Notes: a model not told the origin generated them from the sequence alone. A DNA stretch of 64,000 nucleotides from Proteles cristata cristata (GCA_017311185.1 JAESUZ010003370.1:124001-188000), one strand, 5' to 3'; counted from the first letter of the stretch, positions 49,675-62,516 are shown. A program made the numbers and translations.

Positions 49675-49850
49675 TGGTATGTGGGTGTCATGTGGTGTTT
49701 GTATTTGTGGGTGTGTGAGGAGTGTGTGGATGTGTTTGTGTGGGGTGTGTGGTATAGTGTGTGGTGTGTGGCATGTGGGTGTGATGCGGCATTTGTATTT
49801 GTGGTGTGGTCTGTGTGAAGAGTGTGTGTGTGTGTGTGCGCGTCTACATG
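49606..49850 (+). repeat. TG-rich microsatellite, long
   Basis: A pure (TG)n of about 40 bp (49630-49667) is followed by about 180 bp of degenerate TGTGTGG/TGTGGTAT units and a second (TG)n at about 49821-49840. Confidence 0.93.
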
Positions 49851-51719
49851 CCTGGTGTAGGGTCAGGAACAGGGAGATTACTCAAGACAGACACGCTTCC
49901 TAAATTCCATTAACTAAGGCTAGACAGACAATCAGTCATGAGATGAACTCACTTCAGACGAAACTAATATAATTGAGCAATCTGAAAATGACCATAAAAT
50001 ATATTCATGTTCTGAATCTTTTGGTTCCTACACTTAAGTAGATGAACTTGAAAGATTGAAAGACAGCATATATCTGTTATCACTGCCTTAACTGGATGGA
50101 AAATTACAGGATTTCTAGTGGACCCTTGAGGAATGTTTCACAGGATGGACGATGGCCCCTAGATGTCATGTGGCAGGAGGCAGCAGGGGTGGGGAGGCTG
50201 TGGATTTTAAGATGAAGGGATGGTTCGACTTCACAAGGGACAGTGGGTGCATCGCAGTCTGGAAAGGTGTCAGTAATTAGCATGAATTATCATTAGCTGC
50301 ATGTCCACCTCCATTCTCTCCCAGCCAACCCTTTCCTCCGTGCACTAAAATAAGCTATAAAAGAGAGTTTTGATGGAGGATACAGAGCCGGGGTGTGAGG
50401 GAAACGTCGAACAACCCCCTGAAAAGATGGGCTGAACCAAGTAGGGTGACATTCTGGATGTACACTCGTCATTAGCGCAACGGCACGGGCCAGGCTGGGG
50501 GCGCCCTGGTCCCTGCAGCCCCCACCCTAGACCTTGAGTCTTTGAACACTAAATCCAATGTGGTTTGACAGTCTGAAGCAGTTACTCTGATACAATCTGG
50601 ACTGCCCTGACTGTGAGAGACACCCCATTTCACGGGGTTCTAGCCAGAGCCCAACTTCATCAGAGGGTTTCACAGAAAGCACTTCCAAGTTGCTTAATAC
50701 TCAAATGCCTAAGTTTGCATGCCACGAATGCACCAGAAGGGCATATAAAACAGTCATCGGGACTGTACTGTAACACAGCACATGACACATTAAAATCACA
50801 ATGCTCTCTCCTGGGCAGGAGCTGAACAGTAATCCCCATCTCCACACTGATGACAGTTTCTCCAAAGCCCTGTGACAAACCATAGCCTCCCAGCAGATAC
50901 GGGCAGCAGCTTCGTATACAGGTAGAACGGAGGGATCTGTGTTTCCGGGGTGACCAGCAAAACATCTACAAGGAGCAGGCGCGGGGGTCTGGGGGCTGGG
51001 ACATGGTGGTCACTGCCGTCTCTCGTCTCCTCCCTCTAGGGGACCGGCTAGCTCTAGTTCTGACACCCCCTCCCTCCACTTTTAGGACATCAATGTCCTA
51101 AAGCCAGCTGGGCTGCGTATCCTGAAAGATACAAAAGGGTCTTCTTCAACATGGAGGCATTTATCTAGAAAGGGAGGGAAGTGGGGGAGACGTCAGAGAG
51201 GAAAGTTAAGGGGATCGTTCCTTCTGTACAACTGAGGAGACTTGAGGAGAAGCCAGCCAGTAGCGACTGCACAATTACCACAAACAGACCCAGGATCTGC
51301 TTCTCCGGAATATCTTTCTTCCATCGACTAGGTACGTGGAAATGGAAACGTGGAAGAAGTCTTCACCATGCCCGTCGACAGCTTCCCCTGCAGCGCTGAC
51401 TGACAAACGGACAAGTGGCAGACTTAGTCCTTCAGAATTCCCCAAGAAGGTTCCTTTCTGAGAAGCCAGGGAAGGGAACATGCACTCCTGCGTTTTCTGC
51501 CCCGTGCACGGACGCGGAGAACTTGGGGTTACCCCACCCCAAGCAAGATGCTGTGAAACCACGAACTGGAGTCCGAACGAGTCTTTGTTCAGACAGTGCC
51601 AGTATTCCCTTGTTAGATGCTTTAGTGCTAATAGCTAATGTGGCCTGAAGAAATATGCGTGTGCTGGTATCAAGCACTTTATGGCATTGGCTTAATCATT
51701 CAAGCACTCTTGGCTCTAT

Positions 51720-51905
51720 CTGTTTACGCGAAATGTCCAGATCAGGTAAACCTATAGAAACAGAAAGCAGACTAAGGGTCGCCAGAGGCTGGGGACAGAA
51801 ATTACAGAAGTGACTCTTAATGGGCGTGGGGTCTCCCTTTAGAGCTGAATATGTTTGGGGCTGGAGTGTGCTGATGGTCGCACAGCATTACAAGTGTAGT
51901 CCTGG
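51720..51905 (+). mobile_element. LINE-1 3'UTR-like fragment
   Basis: CTATAGAAACAGAAAGCAGA, AAGGGTCGCCAGAGGCTGGG and TGCTGATGGTCGCACAGCAT resemble the 3' ends of old L1s. Confidence 0.6.
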
Positions 51906-52269
51906 GTCAGCGAGTGCCCCTGAGGAGGGATGGGGAAGTGAGCCCACTGGACAAACCAGGTAAAAGTCAGGGGTGGGATGGAGCTGATGGAGGCCGCAGG
52001 TGCGGGGGAGGGGCCCCTCTGGGGGCGGCCTTCCCTGGGTGCTGGCGGCCACCTTCAGCTTTGCTCGGATCCTGGGGTCAGGCCGCCACTGATTTCTTCT
52101 GAGCCTGAGATGCCCAGTTTTTCCAGATCCCCTTCACTCTCCACAGATGGACCCTCACCCCCGAGGCCACACCCTCCTCAGTTTGCAGAAAACAAAGGAG
52201 AGCCTGGTGCAGTGGTCTAGTCCACATGCGGAGCTCTTAACAAAGTCCTCCTGACCCTACACCGTCTAA

Positions 52270-52440
52270 ACCAGGGGAGCTCAGCTCGGTCTTCACGTTG
52301 CAGCCACCTGGGAGCTTATATAAAAGACTCACCTGGACCTGGGAGGGGTCTGGGCAGTGGCGTTTGTCAAAAGCTCTAAGTGTGCAGCGGGAAACACCTG
52401 CTTTACATTGCGGAGGACAAAGAAAAGCTAGTTTCAGTGA
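52270..52440 (+). mobile_element. MER5-like hAT DNA transposon relic
   Basis: GCAGCCACCTGGGAGCTTAT, ACCTGGACCTGGGAGGGGTC, TGGGCAGTGGCGTTTGTCAA, AAGCTCTAAGTGTGCAGCGG follow the order of a MER5-type non-autonomous element. Confidence 0.6.
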
Positions 52441-53509
52441 ACCAAGCCCATCCAAGAAGAAACTTAGAACAGACCTTCAGGGACTGTCAGGACTGGAAAG
52501 AATGTGCCTGTATGTCCAGCACCAACCCCAGGAGGTTCTAGAGAAAGCCTCCTCTCGCTGGGAATGCACAGGGCAGCATCTCCACCAACAGCACCCGTGC
52601 CTTGACTTAGGTCTCATATCCGCATCTACCGGAAGCTCAGAGAGGCCAAAACCAGAGAGGTAGGTGTCGTGGTAGCTTCATAAACTCAGAGTGCCTTCCC
52701 TAGAGGAGTGCCTAAAACTGAGCCTTTGAAAAGAAATTAAGACGTCATGGTGAACGGCTGATATCCATGGTATCAACGCTTCTGGAATGTTCTCTAACCT
52801 GCCCATACTCTTCCTCCACTGGAAGGGGGGGGGTCCCTTACTCTTTCAAAAACATACCCAGATGGTCCCTCACTGTGCAGTCAACCAGAACACCCAGTCC
52901 TCAGATCTTTGCTGTTTCTCCAAGATTAAGTCTCTGCCAAAAGTGTATGTTCTCAGAGGGTGTTGCCCTAGGTGCCCCATCTAAAAGAGCATCTATTCAT
53001 TTCTAACCCTGCCCCTTGCACCACTGCTCTTGGGCTGTTGCCATAGCAGTTACATAACTGTTAAATTATGATAACTGAAATAAGTTGTAAGTTCTGACAT
53101 CAAGAACAACAAATGTTACTTTTTGGGGCATGTTTCTCAATTTCGTGGCTCCTTCTTGTCCAGATTCCATTTAGAATCCTCCTGAGGAGTTTGATTTGAA
53201 ACTGGGAGTGTGGATGGAGAAAGCCCCGCATTTATAGATGATCTGTCTGAAACCATCCTCTAGAGAAAAGGGAGGAAGCATGCTCTAGGCCTCCGTCTCA
53301 GACCTTCTTACTCATTTAGGAAATCTTTTTGTCATTTTCTTCACACAGACCTTCACTTGTATTTTTCGGTAGTTTTCTAGGTATCCTATAATTCTCATTA
53401 CTAGAGTGTGAATTGTTTTTATTTCTATCTAAGCAGTTTAAGGAAAGGCTTAGTGGCTTAAGACGGCTTAGAGAACAGCTCTTAGATTTCTACATATGCA
53501 CTCATTTCC

Positions 53510-53925
53510 TATCGGTGTTGTAACAAGTTAGCACAGACTTAGCGGTGTAAGCCAACACAAATTTATTGCTTCACAGTTCTGGAGGTCACAAGTCCTAACA
53601 TCAAGGTAGTGACAGGGCTTCGTTCCTTCTGGAGGCTCTGGGAGTCTCCGTTCTTGCTTTTGCAGCGTCTGGAGGCCACACATGCCCAGGCTGGTGGCAT
53701 TTCCCTTGCATTCAGCCTCACCTCTGCCTCCATGGGCACATCTCCAACTAGGAACTCTGACCCGCCTGCCTCCCTGTAGAAGGACGTGTGTGAATGTAAT
53801 CACATGGGTCACCCGGGATCATTTCCCATCTCAAAATCCTTAACTTAATCCCATCTGCAAAATCCCTGCACCGTGAAAGGTGACGGCAGGTCACAGGTCC
53901 AGGGACATCTTTATAGTCTGTCCAC
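53510..53925 (-). mobile_element. MaLR-like LTR relic
   Basis: Plus strand CGGTGTTGTAACAAGTTAGC, CAAATTTATTGCTTCACAGT, CTGGAGGCTCTGGGAGTCTC, then AATCCCTGCACCGTGAAAGG: the complement of an LTR of the same general family as 12110-12545, in the opposite orientation. Confidence 0.6.
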
Positions 53926-53929
53926 TATG

Positions 53930-54113
53930 TATATTTTGCTTTTATCTTGCCACTTTACTGAACGCTCTTCCTGGTTATAACAGTTTCTGAGTTGGCTGTC
54001 CTGGATTTTCTGTGCAGATATCTTCTTCTTCAAATACCAATAGCGTGGCCTTTTTGCTTTCAAAATTCTTACCACTCACATCTCCTTTTGCCTAATTGTT
54101 TTGCTCAATATTA
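53930..54113 (-). mobile_element. LINE-1 fragment, antisense
   Basis: TATCTTGCCACTTTACTGAA, CTTCAAATACCAATAGCGTG resemble antisense L1 ORF2. It is interrupted by the SINE at 54114-54348. Confidence 0.55.
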
Positions 54114-54348
54114 TTTTTTTAAATATTTTTTTAAAGTTTATCTCTTTTGAGAGAGAGGAAAAATGAAGGAGAGAGAGAGCATGTTCGAGGGAGAGGCAGA
54201 GAGAGAGGGAGAGAGAGAGAATCCCAAGCAGACTCCATACTATTAGCACAGGGCCCAATCAGGGCTCGAACTTCGGAACCCATGAGGTCATGACCTGAGC
54301 CGAAACCAGGAGTCGAGTGCTTAACTGACTGATTCACCCAGGCACCCC
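54114..54348 (-). mobile_element. Felid tRNA-Lys SINE
   Basis: Reverse orientation, near full length, ending GATTCACCCAGGCACCCC. CAATATTA occurs on both sides, a short probable target-site duplication. Confidence 0.93.
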
Positions 54349-54359
54349 CAATATTAGTT

Positions 54360-54880
54360 CTTTTTAGGTTAACAATTTTAAATACTGAAATGGTACAAAC
54401 ATACAAAAATATAAGTATTAATGTAATAGATACCTGTGTATACAACACCAACATTTTATGCTAACATTTTACCATATCTGATTTAGAACACTTTTTTTAA
54501 AAATTAAACATTCCAGAATGCATCTAAAATCCACACTTCCTTGTTTCTCCCTCCCTCTCCTCAAAACTGGTTATGTACCATGTCAATGCACATTTCTACT
54601 GTTTTATATTTTTAGAAAATTTCCCTGAAAGATCACTTTGTTGGGATTTTTTCCCCCTGAAAGTCAGCTTGGGATTTATCTTTGTTGCTGCTCATTTATT
54701 TTAATGACTATGCAATATTTCACTGTACAAACCAACCGTGGTTTCTTTGTCCTTTTCCCAAACGAAGGGCAGGAAATTGTTCCCACATTTTTGCTAGGGT
54801 TTAATCACAGCCTGCACACATGTCTCATCCTGCACACATACAAGAATTCCTTGAAAGTGTCCATCTGGATGCAAAACTGA
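54360..54880 (-). mobile_element. Old LINE relic, antisense
   Basis: TACCATGTCAATGCACATTT, CTATGCAATATTTCACTGTA and ACCAACCGTGGTTTCTTTGT recall the antisense 3' part of old L1 elements. Diverged; family uncertain. Confidence 0.45.
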
Positions 54881-55081
54881 TGCCATAGGGCCTTGAAATC
54901 TCTCGTTTACATAGGTCTGAAGAGAGCCTGAAACCAGGGTGGTTATCGTCAATGCCAATCAAATTGTTTCCCCTTCAACTATGTCAACCTTTGGTGTTTA
55001 GGGGCTTAAAAATGTTTGCCAACTTGATGAATGTGACACAGAGACGTTTCACTCTGCATCCTAAGACTGTGTCATGGGACA

Positions 55082-55151
55082 GGACGCCTGAGTTGCTCTT
55101 GGGTCATGATCTCACAGCTCAGGAGGTCGAGCCCTGGCTGGGCTCTCTTGT
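55082..55151 (+). mobile_element. SINE fragment, strongly degraded
   Basis: GACGCCTGAGTTGCTCTTGG followed by GTCATGATCTCACAGCTCAG and GTCGAGCCCTGGCTGGGCTC, with the usual 30-bp A-box side mostly deleted. Confidence 0.6.
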
Positions 55152-55828
55152 GGTCCGTGCCAAGTCTTCGTGTTAACTCTCGGGCCTGGAATTTCCCCCA
55201 CAACATTCCCGGCACATACACTGGGTTTCCTGGGGTGTGGGTCCAAGCCTCGTTTCTCATGGCAGCGCTTTCTGTGCCCGCCCCCTCGGACCATAGCCCC
55301 TCGGACCGTAGCCCCTAGGCCCCCTTACGCTTACCTACCACACTCGGCTCTCTGGACCCCCAGCTTCCTTCCTGGTTTGACGTTGAAACCCAAGGCCCCT
55401 GCCGCGGCTGATGATCGTTCAGAGGCCTCGCTTAGGGTACAAGAATACTATTTCATGTTCCTGAAGCCAGATTTGATTTCTGTGTCAACCTCTTATTTTC
55501 CCCGATTGAAGGAAATGTAAAACCTCCAATTCCAAGTGACATCAGTAACGCTAAGGTGTTTATTCACGTAATCCCAATCGCCATTTTCCCCCTTCTGGGT
55601 ATTCTCTCTTGTGTAGCATTTGTGTCTGGAGAGAATCCTCCAGCCTCAGTGCTCGGAGGATTCAACGCATCTGCAGAAGCCCTTCGCCCGTCCCCAGCTG
55701 TTGCCAAGGTGTGCACACCTTACTAGTGTTACCCTGGGGCCCACGGAGGCAACCACAGCCACAGGGACACCATCTTTCACCACGGGGAGCCCGTGTCCTA
55801 AGTACATGACTCCTGCAACACACTCTTT

Positions 55829-56038
55829 GGGGGCACCACAACTGGGTAGCTCAGTCGGTTAAGCCCATACTTCGGCTCAGGTCATGATCTCACGGTTCAT
55901 GGGTTCGAGCCCTGCGTCGGGCCCTGTGCTGACAGCTCGGAGCCTGGAGCTGCTTCAGATTCTGTGTCTCCATCTCTCTCTGCCCCTCCCCTGCTCATAC
56001 TGCCTGTCTTTCAGAAATAAATAAAACATTAAAAAAAA
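55829..56038 (+). mobile_element. Felid tRNA-Lys SINE
   Basis: GGGGGCACCACAACTGGGTAGCTC-like head with a small insertion, GTCATGATCTCACGGTTCAT, GAGCCCTGCGTCGGGCCCTG, CT-rich part and AATAAATAAAACATT tail. CACACTCTTTG before and CACAACTCTTTG after suggest a target duplication. Confidence 0.93.
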
Positions 56039-57354
56039 CCCCACAACTCTTTGTTTCAGATAAACTAAACCATGGGGACATTCTCCAAGGCTGCAAACAG
56101 AGTAGGACCCGCAAGTGGCTTGTGCCCTGGCCGCCCAGGGCCGTCACAGCCCTGCCTCCTCCCTGTTCCTGGATCCTGGCCATGTCTCCATCTCTCTCTG
56201 CAAGCTCATGTGATGACATCTTCTACTAACTTCTATTGCACACTTGCATGTAATTTAAGCAGGAGGGGGGCCAAGTTAGTTTGGTCCACCATTGTAACCA
56301 TCATTAATTCTCTGAAGGCCAAAATGAAAGCCAGGAAGAAAGTTCTCTGAGGAGGCAGCGCAGTGTTGTGTTGGCCGTTGGGGTTTGTTCACGGCTCCCA
56401 TTTAAACCCCTGGCTGCATTTCCCTTTTGCGCAAAATATGGGGTTTGTACTAACCTTTCCTAAGCTCTCTCCTAGCTCACGAGGCTCCCCTTACGGCCAC
56501 TCCAAACCCATCCAGACACGACCGAGCAGGCCAGGAGGGGCCAGACCCAGGCGACTGAGAACCTGGCTGGCTTGGATCAGTCAGCACCCACAGTGTTAGA
56601 GGTGGGACAGAGGTCCTCCCTTCTAATCATCCAAGAGGGTTTGTCCCTCTGCGCAGCGGGGGAATTTAACAACGCTAATGGATTCTGTGCCCCTGGTCCC
56701 CGGGGCTAGGTCTCTGCTCACCCCTAACTCTGGACACTGGAGCTGAGTCCAAGCACCAACAACCCGCCAAAGACAGAGGGAGCAGGAGAGCCCGTTACTA
56801 TGGGGACGCCACTCCCGCCGCACACGGGTCGTCTCTTTCTCCCAACTGACCGCCCACATGTTCTCCAACTCGGTCAAATTACTTAGGTGTTTGAGAAGCG
56901 TCTTGTTTGCCGTCTGGGAAGGAGATAAGGGAAGCCTTATGCACCAGCGCTCCCAGGGTCACAGGGCTTTGACTGGCAGGAAATAAAACAGACAAGCTGC
57001 CTGGCCGGGCAGGTGAGGAGGGGACCCTGGGAAGCACACGGAGGACACAAAGCTGCTCTTCTGTCCGGGAAGTATTTACAGCTCAATAAATCAGCCGGAG
57101 GCAGGGGCGAGGGGTCACTTGGGCTCAGATGCTCCCGCTGGGCTGGCTGTGGTCTGTGCAGAGGCAGCTACAGGGGGGTGGGGGGACGGGCTGGCTGAGC
57201 AGGGGAGCCACAGGGATGGGGGAGGAGGGTGTGAGGTTGGCAAAGGTGGGGGCAGGGAACACGGGAAGCAGGAAGGGCCTAGAAATGCAGAGAAGCGCGT
57301 GGGTGTTTCGCACATCTGGAGGAAGATCTTCCCTGTGGGGTGAACTCGGCCCCA

Positions 57355-57700
57355 ACCACGTGGGCTGGGATCTGTGAACGCGCCCTTATTTGGAAACAAG
57401 GTGATGCCCTCATGTCAAGATGAGGTCACGTGGCTGGGCCCTAATTCAATGGCTCCTGTCCTTATCAGGAGAGGGACACCTGGACACGGAAGACCAGAGA
57501 AGGCCTCGCCACAGCAGAGGCAGGGGCAGGAGCCGCGTGCCACGAGCCTAGGCCTCAGGCCACCAGCGGCTGGGAGAGGGGACGGCCACCTTCTTCCTCG
57601 GAGATCCCGGGAAGCAGCCCCGCCCCCGACGCCCTGACTTGGGACACGTGACTCCAGGACTGCGTGACGGTGGGTGTCTAGTCTGCAGCACCAAGCCTGT
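57355..57700 (+). mobile_element. MaLR-like LTR relic, GC-shifted
   Basis: CCCTTATTTGGAAACAAGGT, AAGATGAGGTCACGTGGCTG, GGCCCTAATTCAATGGCTCC, GTCCTTATCAGGAGAGGGAC, then CTGACTTGGG-type end. Same style as 12110-12545, diverged. Confidence 0.5.
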
Positions 57701-57840
57701 GGTCCTTGGGGAGGACAGCCCCCCGAGGCTGCTGCGGAGGGACGGCGGGACTCAGGAAGGAAGGAGCTGGCCCCGCCAACCTACACCCCTGCACCGGGTG
57801 ACACCCCCAGACTCACAAAGGGTCAGGGGCGCGCACGCGT

Positions 57841-57841
<1 letters not shown>

Positions 57842-57883
<42 letters not shown>
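57842..57883 (+). repeat. (CA)n microsatellite
   Basis: About 21 uninterrupted CA dinucleotides. Confidence 0.97.
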
Positions 57884-57885
<2 letters not shown>

Positions 57886-58405
57886 ACAAGCATACACAAG
57901 CGGCCCACCGCAGTGTGGCAGTCAAAGCCGATGAGCGGAGGAAGAACGACCTTCCTCGTCTCCTTCAGCAGGTGGCTGCCGGACCCAGGGACCCCTTCCC
58001 GGCTGCAGGGCAGGCTGGCGGGGGCTCTGGGAAGAAGGGGAGGTTTAAAGGAAGGCGTGGGGACAGAAGCCAGCCTCGCCACCCGCGGAGCTGCGTCCCA
58101 GCTGCGTGTTCAGCCCTGGACAGCACGGCGCACGCTCGAGATCTCTCCTCCGTGGGCTGGGGTTCCTCCCAACACCTCTCCGTCCGTCCCGGTCCTGGGC
58201 GGTCCCACGGGCGCTGCAAACTGGCGGTGGGGAGAGGGAGGGGGCAGGGGTGTCCCATCAAAGCCTCCCCCAACCAGCCCCCCAGGGAGGAAGTACCCGG
58301 CTCAGAGCCCTTCACATCGCGTCTGCAATGGGGGTGAGGTTTCCAACTTCACCTTTCAGCCTTGGGGCCTGGACGCTTGCAGCAAACTCCAGGAAACAGT
58401 CGTGC

Positions 58406-58412
58406 ACGCACA

Positions 58413-58445
<33 letters not shown>

Positions 58446-58448
58446 CAC
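58406..58448 (+). repeat. (CA)n microsatellite
   Basis: CA repeat, one interruption near the start, 560 bp from the previous one. Confidence 0.95.
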
Positions 58449-60311
58449 CCTAGAAGTTCCAGAAACGCACACAACATGTACACTAATCAGTCCACGTGTC
58501 CTGTATGACTCGGGAGCCCAAGGCTCCGGGGACAGAGACAACGGAGCCCGAGTCCAGGCCACACTGCGATCTCCACTGATCTGTTTCCTCTGTCCAAGGA
58601 GACTGCAGGTCAGCCCTGCGTCCACAGCCGGCACATGCGCGGGCAGCCCCGACCCCTGCCCTGTGATTTACACCGCCCTCCAGATCACCTACAACTGGAG
58701 CGTATCCTCAAGTGGGGAGAGCTTGGAATTCCCCTCCTGGGCCCTCAGGAATGATCCACTTCCCACACACATTCCAAAGTACTGATTTTACAAAACCCCA
58801 GAGCGCTACATCTGCACTTCAAACGCAGCCCTGGAGCAGAGGAGCAAATGGGTTCTAGAGGAACGTATGCTTTTGTAAATGTCACGACAGTAACGGTGAC
58901 AGTGACAAAAACATCAGTGACCTCGCCGGTAATAAGTAGTGTGTGGCAAGATGTTGCACATCCTGGTGTGGACCTGCTCCGGGTAATTCCCAGGCCGGCT
59001 TCAGTCCGAACCCCGACGCCGTTTGGCATACGGGAATTTCAGGCAAACTTTCCAGCTCTAAATCACGTCTCCTGTGTTCACCTTCTCTCCGACGTGGGCT
59101 TGTGGCTGCGCGGCTGTCCTCGGTCGATACCAACCCCCAACTATGTATCGGTGAGGTGCCCACAGCTGGCAGACGGCGGAGAACATCAGAGCCAAGGTGC
59201 CGTCCGCACCTGTGCCCGGTCCCCAGCGCCCGGTGTGCTCGGAAGAGACCAAGCGCTTCTCCCCCAGGGCCTGGCCTGCTGCCCATCCCATCCTGCGCCT
59301 CAACGTCACTGGACTGAAGACATAGCTCCTACGGTCCGTTCAGCTACTAGTACTTTTCTCGTATGATTTAAGCCAAACGTGGCCAAATGGTGACACTCCC
59401 TGGAGTTCAGCAAAAAAGCACACGGAATAACACGTGCGGCACGGCCAGGCCAAGTCCTTCTGTCACCAGAGCAAGAGGAGAAGGCCGTGGGGACAGAACG
59501 AAAGGGCAGAGCGCGTCCCCTTTTGTGCAAGAGCCGCAAGAAAGAAGGCAGGCCGCCCCACAGAAGGCCCACTGTCCCCCGAGGGCCGCCCGCTGCCGCG
59601 GGCCTCAGCACGCGGACGGGAGTGCGCACCGTTTCCGCACCGACACGCGGTTAGCAAACAGCTGGAGGCCATGAACCCCACTAAGCAGGGCTGCCTACGA
59701 GGCGTGGCGCCGTGGGCTTGGGAAACCGCGCTAACACCAAGGAGGGGCCGGGGTCCCACCCAAGGCGCGGGGTGGGACTATCCACGTTTGGAGCTTGTGG
59801 CTGGAAGGAAAGAAACATTTCCGCGAACGTTCGGCCTCCGGTCCCTTCCGAGCCTCGGTCAGCAGGCCCTGCGTCCAGGCGGGCCCAAGGGCCTCCCATC
59901 TCGCAGCTGTTTGCCGCACGGCTGTGACAGGCCCTCGGGCCCTGGAGACCCAGCCAGGCACCCTGGGGTCCTGCACCCGCACCTGGGGGGACAGGCGCTG
60001 CAGACACATTCCCCTGGGGGGGGGGCTGGAGTCTACAGGGGAGCTCATTTTGTCTACTCCTGGGCCAGCCCACCTCTCACCCAACCCTCGCACCTCCCTC
60101 CCACCTCCCCTCACTTCCCTCCCACCGCCCCTCCCACGTCCTCTCCATCACCCTCCGCCACCAGAGCAATCTCTGCAGTGATCAGGCCACACCGGGTCCC
60201 AGGCCAGAACCTTGTGCAGTGGAGGACGGCACTCAGAATAAAACAGAACATTCTTCTGCCACCTAAAGAGCTGTGTACGTTCTATGCAGGGCTTCCTGAC
60301 AGAACTTTTCG

Positions 60312-60455
60312 TGGTGATGGAATGTTCTAGGTCTGTGCTGTCCATCATGATGGCCTTTAGCCTCACATGACCACTGAACACTTCACATGTAGCTCAGAGG
60401 ACTAAGGAACTGGATTCTTAATTTTATTTAATTTTAATTGATTTAAATTTGAAGA
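60312..60455 (+). mobile_element. hAT-type DNA transposon relic
   Basis: GATGGAATGTTCTAGGTCTG, TGCTGTCCATCATGATGGCC, TGAACACTTCACATGTAGCT, GGACTAAGGAACTGGATTCT and TTTAATTTTAATTGATTTAA match, in order, a common non-autonomous element. I am not sure of its family name. Confidence 0.6.
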
Positions 60456-60765
60456 CCCACACATGGTGGTGGCCTTGATATTGGGCCATGCTGATCCAGT
60501 CCCCTGACCCTTCTGACCTCAGCTGCCCGAGCCCTTCTCTCAGCTGCCTCAGGGCCTTTGCACGGGCACTGCCACGTCCCAGGACAGCCCCTTCTCTGAC
60601 TGTCAGCTCTTCAGATCTCAGTGTGACATCCCATCCTATGCCGAGACGCCCGTTCCACCCTTTCAGCTGAGCACAGCCCTGGTCTTCACTCTGTCGGGGA
60701 TTCAGGATTCTGACCCCCCAGCAACACTTTAGATCGCCTGCTTCCAAGAGCTCCTCACGCCTTAC

Positions 60766-60843
60766 CTTTCAGAGTCGGAATAGGGCCGTCCTGTCCATCC
60801 AGCTCTCCCAGAGGGTCATTCGGGTCGGCGGCCTCCACTTCCC
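60766..60843 (-). CDS. ROR2: ROR2 exon 2: N-terminus of the mature receptor
   Basis: A 78-nt exon encoding [20 protein letters not shown] followed by PIPTLKG, the short acidic stretch just after the signal peptide and before the Ig domain (about residues 33-59 in human numbering). The acceptor is ATCCAG before GGGAAG and the donor is AAAG followed by GTAAGG. It enters with two bases completing a Gly codon and leaves with one base of the next Gly, so both ends are phase 1 and the exon is symmetric: skipping it would keep the frame. It is isolated, with a long intron on each side, and is too short to stand out as an ORF. Exon 1, with the start codon and signal peptide, must lie beyond 64000. 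Confidence 0.93.
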
Positions 60844-62292
60844 CTGGATGAAAGAGCACAGCACACACATTCGTGAGATTTTACTGCAAGCCCTCTATTT
60901 TGCTTCTCGTGCGAAAACAATAGTATCCTAGCAAAATGGATAGAGAACCTAGGCTGACAAGGCATGGGGTAGCTTCCGGAGCACTCCGATTTGGTGCCGC
61001 GGCAAAAGTGGTTTTCACGTTGATCCCCAGCGCGGCAGAGCGCATGGACGAAGCAAACGTGGGGCTGAAGCGCCGAGCGCTGTTCAGGGAGGGACAGAGA
61101 TTGAAACGCCGGCGGCAGAAGAAAACACCTGTGTCTCCAGGGTCTGCAGGTCGCCCGCCTCTGCGATTCTGAGTGTTTTCGGCCGCGCGTTCCCCTCCCG
61201 GTCCCCCCGGGTCTCCTGGCGGCCAGCAGCCAAGGGCAGATCCACCCACAGCCATGAGGACAGTGGTGTCTTCTCCTGCAGCACGAGCAGCCGCCCTTTA
61301 GGGATGAGGTCACAGCAGGTGCAGCCTCCCCGAAACTGACCCCCACCCAGCGCGAGAGCAGATCTGGTCCGCTTAACCAGGAGTGCCACCCAGAGCCGTG
61401 GGCCCACCAGTCAGGGGCGGGCGAGGGGCGGGTAGAATTGGCCCTGAGAACACATCTGGATGGGTGTGGGTTTGTGACATCAAAGCCCCTACCACGGAGT
61501 GCAATACACACGCCAACGCCACGCGCCTTGGAAGGAAATGCTGCCCTGCCACACAGGGGCGGACCTGGGGGACATCACGCTGTCCCTCTGCTGAGGGAAA
61601 GAGCCCGGCACAGAAAAACAAATAGCATATGGCCGATGAGGTCCCGACTCCTCTAATTTGTGAGCAGAAAGCAGACGGTGGGCCCCAGGGCTGGGGGAGG
61701 GGGGCCCAGGACTTAGCGGTTAATGGGGACAGTTTCATCTGGGGAAGATGAAAAGTGCATAGTGATGGCAGGTGTACACTGAACCTGCCTCTGAACCCCG
61801 CACTTAAAAATGGCTAAGACGGCAAACATTTAGGTTATGTGCATTTACTGCATTTTTGTAAGTCCACGGAAGACAGTTTATAACTCAGTTATAACTCGGT
61901 TATAAACCGGGACACCCCACGTGTCTCTCTTACACAGGAAACAGGAACCAGCAAAGCAGCCAGACACCAGAGGCCGCTCTCACGGTGGGAAGCCTTGCTG
62001 AGGAAGTTGAAAGTACAGTACAAGCGGGTTTCACACAGAGCCAGGCGCACAGGAGTCTTCAAATTGTTTCGCTAAATAAACACTGGCCAGTTGATCCTTA
62101 AGGGCAGCAGTGTCTCTGAGCTAAATCTGTCCACACTGCCAGGTCCTAAGTCACCGGATGCGCCAGGTAACACATGAGCCTTGGGTGCCCTTGGAATCCA
62201 GCCTCAGCTCCCAGACGGCCCACAGGAGGATGTTTCTGCCTGGACGCGGCTTCTCACACCCAGTTAAGGAAGGTCCCCTCTTTCTGTAACTT

Positions 62293-62516
62293 CTTTTTTT
62301 TTTTTAATTTTTTTTTTTTTTTAATTTCTAGGAGAGAGACAGAGACAGCGTGAGCAGGGGAGGGTCAGAGAGAGAGGGAGTCACAGACTGAAACAGGCTC
62401 CAGGCTCCGAGCTGGCAGTCAGCACAGAGCCCGACGGGGGCTCGAACCCACGAACCGCGAGATCATGACCTAAGCGAAAGTCGGACGCTTAACCGACTAA
62501 GCCACCCAGGCGCCCC
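62293..62516 (-). mobile_element. Felid tRNA-Lys SINE, apparently young
   Basis: Reverse orientation, full length, with a T-rich tail complement (two long T runs), GA-rich part, CTCGAACCCACGAACCGCGA and GCCACCCAGGCGCCCC. TCTTTCTGTAACTTCT is repeated exactly at 62279-62294 and 62517-62532. Confidence 0.96.

Noticed and set aside
59434..60330. A 298-residue plus-strand frame in intron 2
   Set aside because: No family resemblance, Pro/Arg-biased composition, and antisense to a well-supported gene; it runs into the hAT-like relic at its end.
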